Made by a program: the position numbers and the translations under genes
Part shown: positions 12,484-24,968 of the stretch, in pieces
Layout: each line of letters starts with the position of its first letter
Position numbering within the stretch: the first letter of the stretch is position 1
Origin: Holacanthus passer
Lineage: Eukaryota; Chordata; Actinopteri; Pomacanthidae
DNA: 64,000 nt
Reading direction: 5' to 3'
Assembly (NCBI GenBank): GCA_025331565.1
Contig: JAFREQ010000009.1
Coordinates: forward strand, 8,669,501 to 8,733,500
Notes under the pieces: generated by a model
Told to the model about the DNA's origin: nothing
The model's input: only the letters and a program-made list of their open reading frames with translations
Database searches by the model: none

Positions 12484-15400
12484 ATAGACACATCAGTGGC
12501 TCCGTCCCATCTCCCCTCACCTACCCCTTTGCCCGGGGCGGCTGCCAGCACTCCCCGATGCTAGTGCCCACTACCACCATCATCCAGGCCAAAACCAGAG
12601 CCCGTTCCCAGTTCAGCAGGGTAGCAGCAGTCAAATGGTCTAAATAAAGATCAAGTGGCAGAAAGCTGAAATCATGATTTGGATAGCTGATGCTGGAAAA
12701 CAGGCCTAACTGCTGTGAAATTCATCAGGTGCAAAAACAATTGAAAAAAAAGCATCATAAATTCATGGCAAGTATAAATTATGAGTCTTACTTTTTAAAA
12801 ATCATACTCCTTTGAGTCATAACTCAGTCAAAAATGAACTCGCAAACGTCATTGGTATGATATGATGACAGACATCATTACCTCAATTCATTATGATGCC
12901 ATGAATCTGTAGAAATTTTAAAAAGATGATCCTTATAACTTCAGAACTAGTCCATGGGTACATTGCAAACAGGAACTGCTAATATTTTAATTCAGCTTAT
13001 TTTTAATGGTGCCAATTTGTCAAAATGTGAACAAATATAGAGTACAAAAGTTGCAGCCCACAACTAACTGACTCCATAGCAATATTATACTTCCTTTTCA
13101 CATCCCCCAAAGCCCCCAAGTTATGGGAACTGTAGTTTCAACACTTAGAGGATGAATATCTCCTAAATAAAATTGAGACACAGAATAATAACAGTGACAA
13201 AATCAATCAAAATCAGGTTTTGATCTGAGAGGGGGTTGAATCCTCCCTCCCACAGATTTCCTGTGTCACATCAAACCTGTTTTGTTTAAATTTGATTAGA
13301 AATGAATGTACTGATTCACTGTTAATTTTTCACACGTCTGACAAGAGAAAAGAAGCGAAATAATCACAGTTCTAGCAGGTGTGATTAAAAAAAGTGCCTT
13401 ATAAAACAACAACACCTCTAAAGAAACAAAAAAAGAATCTGTGAAACTCATCAAGAAGGCACTGTAAGAAGAAAACCAGTCCATTACTTAATAAGGGAAC
13501 ATAAATAATCAGAGAACATTAAATGAAAGGTAAAGTTAGTGTGCGGTGTGTGTGTGTGTGTGTCATTTGCGTGTTGACCTGAATAGAAATAATCTTGTGC
13601 TTTGTGTATTTGCCTCACAGCTCCAGAAGTAGTCAACTATGAACCTTTGGGCCTGGAGGCAGACATGTGGTGAGTAAATAAAAACTCCATGTGCTCTACA
13701 ATGGACATTATGTGCATGTGCTGTTTGCGTTTGTGCTTATATTTGAAGAGCATCTGCTGTTAATTAAACGTATGTTTTGCATGATGCACTGTCAGACTAT
13801 TTTGAGATGAGATTAATTGTATGATGTTAAAAATTTCTCTTCTTTCGCTGTCTTTCTCTCTGCCTCTCCTCAGGAGTGTCGGTGTGATAACCTACATCCT
13901 GTAAGTATCTGAAATGCCGTCTGTGATAGACAGTTGAGTCAAATGTGAAACATGTATGAATCAAAATCATACGTCAGCGCAGGGTTTTTACAACAGCCTC
14001 CCTCGCCTTTGTGTTCACGTTCATTGACAGAGCCCAGGGCATTGTCACTCACTAAACATGACAGAATGTTTGTTGAGGTTACTGGCTGCTCTTTGACCTC
14101 TGTGTCGTTGAACCAGCTGAAGTGTTCGTTGTTTGTCGTGAATAATGTAACTGCCTGCAGCAAGGACCATCAAGCATATTAAAAGTTCAGTGCGTTTGAT
14201 TATGGCAGCTGTGTGACCCTTGTGCATTTCACTTAATTTCAAGTGATATTATTTTGCTGATCAAACTGATATTGGCTTCTTATTAAATACTCAACGTCAG
14301 TGAGTCATTATACTATATAGAGGCTCCTTCCTGACCATAGTTACATCGAACAGTGAAACCTGCAATTAAGTTTTCCCCCCTTTTTATATTGTTATATTGA
14401 GATCTCTTGTTCAGTAATGCTATATATAGCTTTCTTAGTCATTTAAAAAGTAAATGCAATAAAATAATATACAATAATATGTTGTTTTGTCTTTCACCTG
14501 AGGTGAAGTAAGTAAGTAAGAAAGTAAGAAAATGTGAATATTTGAATAAAAAGCTAAAGTAATGAGCTCTAAAAATACAATGGTTTGACTGCTGGAGGCT
14601 TATGTAGCTTGCTGAATCTGGACTTTGTCCCGGGTCTGCGAAGTCCACTTTGATCTTGTCTGTGTGTTATGCAGTTAATGAAGGGCCAGATGACCTTTTA
14701 ACAAAAGCCCTGATTAGATATTCTCCCTTTGAATCACAATCTATAGATACAGCTCACTGTTTCCTGAAGTGCAATAACCAGGCTGCTTCTAAGGCAGTTA
14801 TATAATGGTCTCTAAATGAATGTGATGGATGGCTAATTTGCTTATAATTCAGTTAACCAATGAATCTTTAAAACAACCAGCCTCATTTTCTACAGCCAAG
14901 GGCTTTCATTGAACCAGCTCTTGAAGCAGCTGTCTGCAGACATGTCAGCACAGTTTAATTCAACAGTGAGAGAAAGGTTCATGCCCTCTGCGACCCACGG
15001 ATCAACTGCTGTTGTGCTCTTGATGATGCTGTCCTCTTCTCTTTATACCCAGCTATAAGCTTTCTGAGCTCCCACACACCTTTATCCTTCAGAGAGACAC
15101 CTACACAAGGCCGAGCACAAAATGTGTGCACAAAACTGCACATTAGGTGCATTTGCCCACACAAACACGTAGAGAGCTCACAGCGAGGTAAATAAAGGGA
15201 AAGTAAAGGTAAATGCCAAACACAAATGTTATCTCATTATTACATAAAAAGGAGCTGCAAACATTACTTTCTTAATTTTTACAAGACTAATTTATAGGTG
15301 CTGTTAAAATAATGCATAATTTTGTCTCTACATTACATTAACATACGTGCACACATACTGTACATACTGTACATATGCATACTGTACACAAATGCGCACG

Positions 15401-16228
15401 ATCTTTGTTCATGCTGCTCACCCACATAGCTGTCGCAGCCCTGCCTGGCAAGGTAGAAAATAGATTGTTCACTGCCTATTATCACAGCCGAGCAACAGCG
15501 AGGTGCACTTACTGCTCATCTCCTATTGTAAAAAACAACGTGAGGGGAAAAGTGGCAGGGAATAATTGAACAAACGATTTGGGGTGATTTTCGGGAGCAT
15601 CTCCAATCTCTTAATGGGAGTATTATGCATGAGTGATGACCCGATTGTTGCACTGTAATGAAAGCAGCACAAAAAGCTCCATGAGGAAACTCTTCAGTAG
15701 TACCAAAAGATACTGCTGTACCGTTTCCATTTTTTAGTTTGAAAGACTTCACCTGTCTGAGATAATGCAACCTGGAATCACTTGGCTACGTGCTAATCAG
15801 CGAGCCGTGACAACTTTCTGCTCTGCCAGAGGCTGAATTTGGGCTGTAGGTTGTGAGAAGGGTGTGTTTCAGCATAAAAAATGTGCCTAGTGCATCTTTC
15901 GGTCTCATTTGGGAAGCATTTTGAGATGGCCACAGAATCCTGCCAAAACACTTTCCTGCTGATTTTACTGCCTGGCTTGGTGAAGAACTGCCTTAATTAC
16001 TTGTTTGTTGCGAGCAGCTGCACCTTATACAGTCGATAAATTCATACATTTCCACTCAACTTGAGCTTGACCCTCACCACCTCCGTGTCTGTCCCAGCTG
16101 GCATGTTAATTAGCGGCTGGTGCTGACGAGCTGGAGAGGATTCAGCAAGAAGGGAAGGCCAGGGACTGCTGTTTGGTTTAACTGCCTGAGCTCCAAGAGA
16201 CCTCATCAACGCGCATGACCGCTCAGGC

Positions 16229-16283
<55 letters not shown>

Positions 16284-19200
16284 TGCTGTGCTGTATCTTG
16301 GTTTTTCCATTAAAACATCCTTACATGCTTTTGTTTCTTGCTGGTAAGCACATTATCCCATCGCTACACCTGCTTATTCATGCTTGTGTCCAATTAAAAA
16401 GTGTGAACGTGTGTTAAAATTCCCGCACTTCACTCAAACCCCTTGAATATTCAGTGGCACTGCGAGGCATCCAGCTGGCTTTCTTGTGATAGCGTCTGAC
16501 AAACACACCAAATACTGTACTTCAGTGTGATAGCGAGGCTTGACTAATGAGTCACCATGAGTTGCGATGCAGCTCTGTAATCACATTCCTCACATCTACG
16601 AGTAGTAAGGTCTCAGTTTCGGTTTAAAGGGCCAAAGCTAATCAGTGGCGGGTGAGTTAGTGTTTGAATTGAAAGCCAATGTATTCCATTTCCCTTTGAT
16701 TACAAGACTCAGTGAGACAAGTTAGATGATGAGAGAGTGTTGCCATTGTTGAAGCAGATTAGATCGGAAGTCCTGAATTTGTTTAGTTGATTAAAACATG
16801 AATGTGGAGTTAAACATGCAGTCAGAACGAAATTCATCCAGTTCAAAAGATCTTGGTAAATTTTTGGATGCATTATATTTTAAAACAGGAGTTGAACTGT
16901 ATTGTCTTCGTTGTCTCTGTGTTAAACAACAGTCAGTGTGTCCTCCTCTAACCTTATTGTTAACCTCTGTCCCGTCTTGCAGTCTGAGTGGTGCGTCTCC
17001 TTTCCTGGGTGACAACAAGCAGGAGACTCTGGCCAACGTGTCAGCTGTGGACTACACGTTTGACGAGGAGTTCTTCAGCAACACCAGCGTCCTGGCCAAA
17101 GACTTCATTGCAAGGCTGCTTGTCAAAGACCCCAAGTATGTGTGAGCCATCTTTCTGATAACTGAGACGAATTTAAAAAAATGTCGATTCCAAAAGAGTG
17201 AACTAGGCATGCAACTAATGATTGTTCGTGATTGATCATTATGTAGGTTATTTTTCTACGAATCATTTAGTTGATGAAATGTGATAAATAGTAAAAATTG
17301 ACCATGACACTTTCTCAGAGTTTAAGTTGAAGTCTTCCAATAGCTTGTTTTGTCCAACCAATCATATACAGAGAATGTCATTTTGTCATTGGCATTTTTG
17401 GTTGATGACTGATGAAAATACCAAAAGTATCTGCATATGTATCTCCTTTGCAAACAGCCAATTTATTGACTAAATTTTTGATTGCAAAGACCTTCATCAG
17501 AGCTCTGCTTATACTCTGACATTGTGGAGTTTTGTTGTTTTGGAAAATTGGCTTGATGGATGGCTCAAATGATTAGTTGTCAAAATTCTTGGCAAAACAT
17601 TTCTCTGGAGTAAAGGATTAACTGACTGATCGTTTTAGCACAAGTGAACCAATCAGTCTTTTCGACCCATTGTAAAATGATTCAAGACTCAAATGACTCA
17701 AAACTTTGCTTTTGCTTGGGAAATCACTATCTGGAGTTCATCTTTCTGGCTGGGGACTTTAAATTAAAAGGGCAACAGCTGTTTGCCAGTTAGAATTCAA
17801 AAGTAATGCAGCATTATAAATGAAATGTTCTGTCTTGTCCCCATCTCTGTATAAATTCTATGTTAATTTATTTTTAAAGACATCATCCTGAATATTTTCT
17901 TTTATTTGTCTCATTTTTTAAAATTCTAAACAAGACAAGCTGACAAGAAAATTGAATATAGGCCCGCTGCAGATATTATAATAAAACTCCCTTGTTCCTA
18001 GAGACGATATGGTACCTAAAACTGTGAACATCTATTTTTTATTACCAGGTTACTCTAGTAACAAGTGAATGGCTGCAGCTACACATAAAGACAGTTCATG
18101 CCATCAAAACTCTTTTTTTCTTTCTCCTCTTTCTTCCTAACAATGGAGTGAGAGCAAGCAGGCTAACAGGTGAATAATTATAGGTGTGCAGACAATTTCA
18201 TTTCGACAGGATAAAGTATGAAGGTTGCTTTAAACTGACAGTTGGTGAAAGAGGAGACTGACTTTACAAACTTGAGCTAATGGGCCTTTTAGAAATCCCC
18301 GACCGAGTGCATCAAAATGGAACGGCTTTTAATTAATCTACATAGTGAGCAGGCATGGATCCACTCAGCGGGCAGGAAGATAAATGAAGACTCCCTTGAA
18401 GAAGACACACTTTGCTGTTTAATAATGTCCACCATGACAGTGGAGTGCCCCAGCTTAGCCACTGTTCACTATGCATATGGTACATTTCACCCTATCACCC
18501 CTTAAGTCTACTGTTTGTTTATCGGTTTGTGGGTCTTTAATTTGATGTGTGTGAATACAGAATTGCCTCAGTTAGAAACAGGGATGTGGTCGTGAACAGA
18601 CATAGACAGGAGGAAGTGATGAGCGCACTAAACTACCACCAGTTTCCCTAATCGTTATGTTGACTTGCTTTGAGTGTGAAACTTTTCCTCAACAACGTCT
18701 TCTTGTTTCATTGAAAGTTAACACCAGCTGTAATACGGGATGTAGCAGTGAGGGACTAAAGGAAGTGGCATCTGTATTCAATAGTTCCTTAGTATCCTAT
18801 CCATTTGTTCAGTGTTAGATGTTCCTAATAGTTTGTCTCAGTACCTTAGTTGAGGTGAAGATTTAAGAGAAGTATGAGGAGTTTCAAACAGGATATGAGA
18901 TGTTTCAGATTGTCAAAGGTCAATATACAAAAAATGGGGAAGAGTTCAGAGCAAAATTAATGAATTACCCCAAAAATTTAATAAAGATATAGCATCTAAT
19001 AGTATTTTCATTTGTGGGGATCTTTTTTGTTTGTAAGATCCAGCAAAGATATTGTCACTTTTATACTAGTAAGGCTGCAACTACTTACTAAAATTATTTT
19101 TATTATCGATTAATCTGATTGATCTGAATAATCTGATCTTATTTTTTCCTGGTAAAGTCAAAGGTGATGTTTTCAAATGTCTTGTGCTGTTCAGCCAACA

Positions 19201-22200
19201 GTCTAAAGCACAAACATATTCAGTTAATTAAAAACTAAATAAAAATAGGAAAGCAGCAAATCCTCTCATTTTAGAGTCTGGAACAAGTGATTATTTTTGG
19301 CATTTTTGCTTGAGAAATGACAACTGATGACCGATTAGTTGACAAATCAACTAATTCATATCTATATTGTGTACATTTTCCCCAACAGACAACGCAAAAC
19401 ACTGCAACAAAACTGACGCATGTTTTTTTTGCCAGAGCCTGTTGTGTCAACTCTGTGGCCTCATTACAATGAATGGAGGGGAGGGCATTTTTTTCACACA
19501 GTGCTCATGTCAGTCTGAACTCGACCTAAGACTCACCACATTTTTTTTCCTGTTGGGTTTGCGTCACACTACCAGAAGAAAAAATCTTTACAAATTGTTA
19601 CTATATTTCTTGACACTTACAAGATTTTGGAAGAATTATGGCACTTTTGTATCAAAATGGGAAATTAGTATCTCACAACTGTATCATAATAAATTCCTTA
19701 CACTTAAATGGGAATGAGAGAAAAAAATACACCTTCATGTTTGTGTCGGATGTGGCAAAAAAAGTCCAATTCCAGTTACTTTTCAACACATAATGATTGT
19801 GTGTCAAGATACCTTGAAGAAGATTGGTTAAAGGTGCTTCTACCTCTGTATTGCTTTGAGTATCAAAAATGCTGTGTGACACCAGAAAGCACTGAATGAG
19901 ACTATTAACTCTGAAACTTCTTAGTATCTAAAAACGCTCAGATTTTTCCTCTCTCATTAATCTTTACCCATTTTGTGTCTACAGAAAGAGAATGACCATT
20001 CAAGACAGCCTCCAGCACCCCTGGATCAAGGTTGTATTTTTTTGCTCGCTTACTGATGGCATCTTTATTTCGTTCTGTAAAATTTCAAATGTTTTTCTTC
20101 TTATTTTAGCAGCAATTTGAAATGGTTTGGGTTTATAAGCTGAATGTTGCCAAGCCTCATCAAATTGATTCAGTACCAAATTCATTTTTGCCAAAAATAA
20201 TCTCCTAAGATTCATCAATATATGTGTTGTGTTTGTGAAATTAGCCAAAAGACACCCAACAAGCACTGAGCAGAAAGGAGTCGGCTGTGAACATGGAGAA
20301 GTTCAAGAAGTTTGCAGCTCGAAGAAAATGGAAAGTAAGTGCCTTTCTTTGATAGTGGGTGTGAAGTTTACACCCCCAAACTCAAGCTTCAGGAAAGACA
20401 AATTAGTGCAGGTTACAAGAAAACATGCCCAGTATAACACCTCATTACTTCCTTAAAACACTGCTCTTTGACTGCTTCTTACTAAAAAAAACCTCCTCAG
20501 ACGACGTCATGCTTTGATGTCACCACAATTGCTGCGGGCTCGCCATAACCATCAGATTTACTGCCAGTGCTGCCTTAGTGGTCGTCTCCTTGTCTGTTTT
20601 GGTTCGTCACGGCTGACCCAACACTGCTCCCAGCCATCGAGATGCAGGGATTGTTTATCTGTGGCGGTTTGGCGGTGCTGTCACGCCATGTCTCTGTCTT
20701 CTGCTCGGGCTACCACTAAGAGTCTGGCACACTGGCAGCTTCGGGCTTTTCAGTAACCTCGATTTGACTTTAGGTTTATTTATTTCCATGTCTAAAACTG
20801 ATGCCAAAACATGACAGGAGACATAATATAGTTCATGGAATATCTCACTGTGCTTTCAAAAATTAAGAGAGAAAATAAAATCCAGCTGTAATCAAGGTCA
20901 GTTCAAAAGAGTGAGCAAATAGAGCCCAATTGAAGACTAAGACCTTGTGTAATACAATATGTAAGCCAAAATTCCTTTTTAGGTATTAAAATAAATATAT
21001 TTGTAACTTCACTTATTTGCTGATTTACATCCATTTGGCAAAAGGACAAGCACTGACTTCAAGGCGCTTTTAAACTCAGCTCTAAAATTCTTGACAAAAC
21101 GCATAAATCCCTTGCACAGCTCCATACTGAACAAGTCCAAAAGGTATATAAGATTATCAGTTACCACACACGTGACTGCTTTTAGAAAAGGCCATCAGGA
21201 TTGCATTTTAGATTCCTGTATGTAAACAAATAGCAGGGAGTTTGATGTTATTCCAGAGACCATTAGACTTTGCACATTAGGTGCAAGAGATGGTCATTTT
21301 ACCTTGTCTTTAGATTGATAAATGCGCTTGGACTTTTTGAACTTGTTGACATAATGTGCTGTTGTGGTGTTTGATGTTGGCCACTTACAGATTGCCCGCT
21401 GCTAGTAACCCTTGTGTATTTCAGCTTGTTCTTACATTGCCATATTTTATATTTTATGTGTGTTTCTGTTTGCAAACAAGCTGCCCTTAAGTTGCTGCTT
21501 GAGGGACCAACAAGCTATTCTGAATTGAACTTTCTGTTAAGGATCAACAGAGTTTTGTACTGTGCACCTCCACATACCAGTGCAGAGCAGTAAAATGTGA
21601 CAGTGGGTTATCAAGGAATGAATTACAACATGTAAAGTAACTGAAGTGAATTTAAATAGAGCAGAAAATTGCTTTATATCTACACCTGCCTGTCTGGTCA
21701 TGGTTCCCTGAACACAACTTGGCAAGAACTTGTTCTATTTCTACTCATTCATGAACTGCCATTCTTCTCTTTTCCAGCAATCCGTCCGACTTATCTCCTT
21801 ATGCAACCGCCTGTCTCGCTCCTTCCTGTCCAGAAGCAACATAAGTGTGGCACGCAGCGATGACACCTTGGTAAGTCCTGGAGATCTGTTTCGGTGTTGT
21901 GCTTTGACTGGCAGACACGACAACTGAACAAATACAACAAAAAGATTTAAGCACAGGTCGTTCAAGATCTAGATCCAAATTCATTAAGTTGGTTGGGTTT
22001 GCGGCAGCATCAAGGCTTTTAAATTGCACTTGAGTAAAACATCTACAGCAGTCTATGAGAGAATCATTACTTTTATCTCTGCTGTCCAAGCCTGTCTTTA
22101 ATACGAGCCAAATAAACGTAATTAACAGGAGACGGCCATCTTAATGAGTTTCAGATTGCTTTTATTAGAGTGCATTTTCTTATTAGGACCCAGAGCTCTC

Positions 22201-24931
22201 AGTTACAGCTCTGGTATTTCTAACCTGACAATCTCTCTGAGAATCTTGAGCTCCTACATGTAATTGATCTGTACCTCATTCCCCCCCGAGTGGCGCAGGT
22301 CAGTGGTTTGTAGAATTGTTGGAATTTCACTGTGTATAGCTGTAAAACCAGGTTGAGCCTGCAGGAATGTGCCCCCAAAGAAGGAAACTGTTGTTAATAC
22401 AAGTCCATTTGTATAAGTTTGTATGCAAATAGTGATACAGAAGAAAGCTTTTATGTTATCATGTGTGTATTGATACGGACAAGCCTGTGACATGTAAACA
22501 CTGCAGCCTGGGTGAGAGGCTTAATCATTTACAGTGCACTGCCAGCAGGCCAAGGCCAGGTCTGTTTCCTCATCAAAGGATTACGCAGCGACTTCCTTGT
22601 GTCACAGGTGAGCTGGCAGGTACAGCTAAACATGTTGAGGATGCTGCGCCCCCCATGGTCGACAAACAGAACTGCAGCAGCAGTTGACGTTAACCAGTAG
22701 GAGCTTTCTAATAGATCTTTGTATATATTGGCTGAGCAGTTCCAAGGTTAAATACTTTTCTTAAAGACTCAGAGGTGTGTCTTAGTGCAGCCACCCCTCT
22801 GTAAATTTTCAACACAGAAGTTGTTTGTGTTCTGTGTTAGAGGATCTGTGTCAGACAGCTGAGAAAGTATTAGTAGTAGAGGTGAAACTAATGATTATTT
22901 TCATTACTGATTAATCTGCTAATCTTTTTTTTGGATTATTTGTTTAATCTTTAAAAAGTTTTTTATCACTGTGAATTCTTATTTCAAAGTTTTCTTGTCT
23001 TGATATGTTCAACGTTCCTCAACATGGAAACACAGGGGTTGGTTTTAATATTTCAAGAAACGGACGGTTCTAAATGCTACAGTATTCATAAGCCTCACCG
23101 CTGTTGCTTTGGAGAAAAAGCCAATCAGAGATGTCAGTCAGAGGCCCATCTCACAAACAGGATTTGTGAACACTGCTCACATGCAGAGCACAAATGGCGG
23201 CAGAGTCGCATTTCAAAAGAATCTGCTATTGGCGAGCAACAGTCCTCCGGGGCCTTCTCATGGTTATGCATAGAACACAAATGTGATATTCGTTTTGGTT
23301 TAGCAAACATGTCAGAAGTAGCCATTTGCATGCTGTCATTTTGATGAAATTGACCCCAAAGCTAGAAAATGAAAGAAGGTAGAAATGAATGAAGAAATGC
23401 TTTGATATTGCAAAACACAAATAATGATTCTGTGATGTTTCTTTTATCGTTACTCAAATATAGCTTGACTAATTCAGGCTGAAAAAAAAGTTGAGATGAG
23501 GAGAGTTGGAACCATTTGTGCTTGATAAAGGACTTGAAAAGAACTTTTTGAGATACAGGAGAGCATTAGTCATTCCTAATGCTAACTCTGTTTTTTCCAA
23601 CCTCTCTTAGAGTCTTAACTGCTGAACGTTTAGTCATAAGACCACATCTTTATTTTACAGATACGAACTCCTTCCTTGTCATTCTTCTTAGTGTGAACAC
23701 TGTTATACAGGTCCACGTGTCACATGTGTCGCATTATATTCTTTGTTGGAGAGGTTCTTAAGTGGCTGTTACCAGAAGCCTCCTCTGGAAATGGTCCACA
23801 TCAAAGAGAAAATAGGGTGGACTGGTAAAACCTCTCCATCCTGTGACATGAATTCCAATTTTCAGAAGGTAAAAACCCCCCAAACAACCGTGTTGACAGT
23901 CAATTCCCAGCAGGCAGTTTGCTGCTCACATGTATTTGTGTTGTGTTTGCAGCTCTCTGAGGTGGGTTAGTCATGGCTCCCCCCAGCAGGGAGGTTATGT
24001 TGAGGAATGTAGCTGGAGGGTCACGCTTGGCCGAACAAACGCCTCCCCTCCTCACCTCCTTGCCTTTCTCCTCTTCGTCTCTTTGCGCAGCAGAGCATCA
24101 CAGCTGATTTCTGTGCCGTTCGGCCGAAGGTTATTGGGTCACATGTCACGGATAGGAAAAAAAAAAAGTCTTGATATATTTTGAACCTCGACTGCGGATG
24201 ACTGAAAAGTCTGTTTGTTTCTGTGTGTATTCACGCATGAAAAAAAGATGAAAGAGAGACTTAGGGGGGGCATGTGACAGAAAGTATTCATAGGATTAAT
24301 GTTCTCAGGATTGGATCATCCTGGTAACAGAGTAACTGTCTTTCCCACACGTTCAGGATGAGGAAGACTCCTTTGTGATGAAGGCCATCATCCATGCCAT
24401 AAATGACGACAACGTGCCCGGTCTGCAGCATCTGCTCGGCTCCTTGAACAGTTACGACGTCAACCAGCCCAACAAGGTGACCAACACATATTATTGGACA
24501 TATTGTTCAGTACATTTTAACCCTGCTTTTTTAAAAACTTGTTTTATTTTAAAAGTTTGAATGTTTTGTATTCTATATTTGTAACAAATCCAAACCTTCA
24601 CGGCCACGTCTGCGAAATTATACATTGTAGTTCGATTTGCCAAGCACACAGACGAGTCCAGTTTCATCACTAAGGCAGCTGATCAAGAGTCTCGTAACCT
24701 TTTGTCAGGGTGTCCACATGCTCTGCCCTGGGGCAAGTATGACTGCCTCTTTTAGAGACTGAATGGAAGCTCATGATCACAAGATCAAGACATGGATTTT
24801 AGGGCAGTGTGAGTTTGTGCTTCATTTTCAAAGCTGGCACACAAGAAGAGGAGCAGTTTGGTCCTTTCTGATCTGTTACTGTCTTAGTTGTTGTGCATGG
24901 GTGAATTCTGAGACAGAGATGAAGAGATGAT

Positions 24932-24968
<37 letters not shown>

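Larger units (their letters stand above)
17136..19984 (+). other. dapk1 intron 8
   Basis: 2.8 kb with two copies of the GCTGCAACTAATGATT repeat (17200-17420 and 19070-19365). No gene is seen. Confidence 0.6.

Noticed and set aside
16235..16417. Frame encoding alternating Cys-Val
   Set aside because: It is translation of the (TG)25 microsatellite.
23000..23344. 114-codon frame with several Cys and His in intron 11
   Set aside because: The spacing does not fit a zinc finger or other motif and there is no sign of splicing to dapk1.
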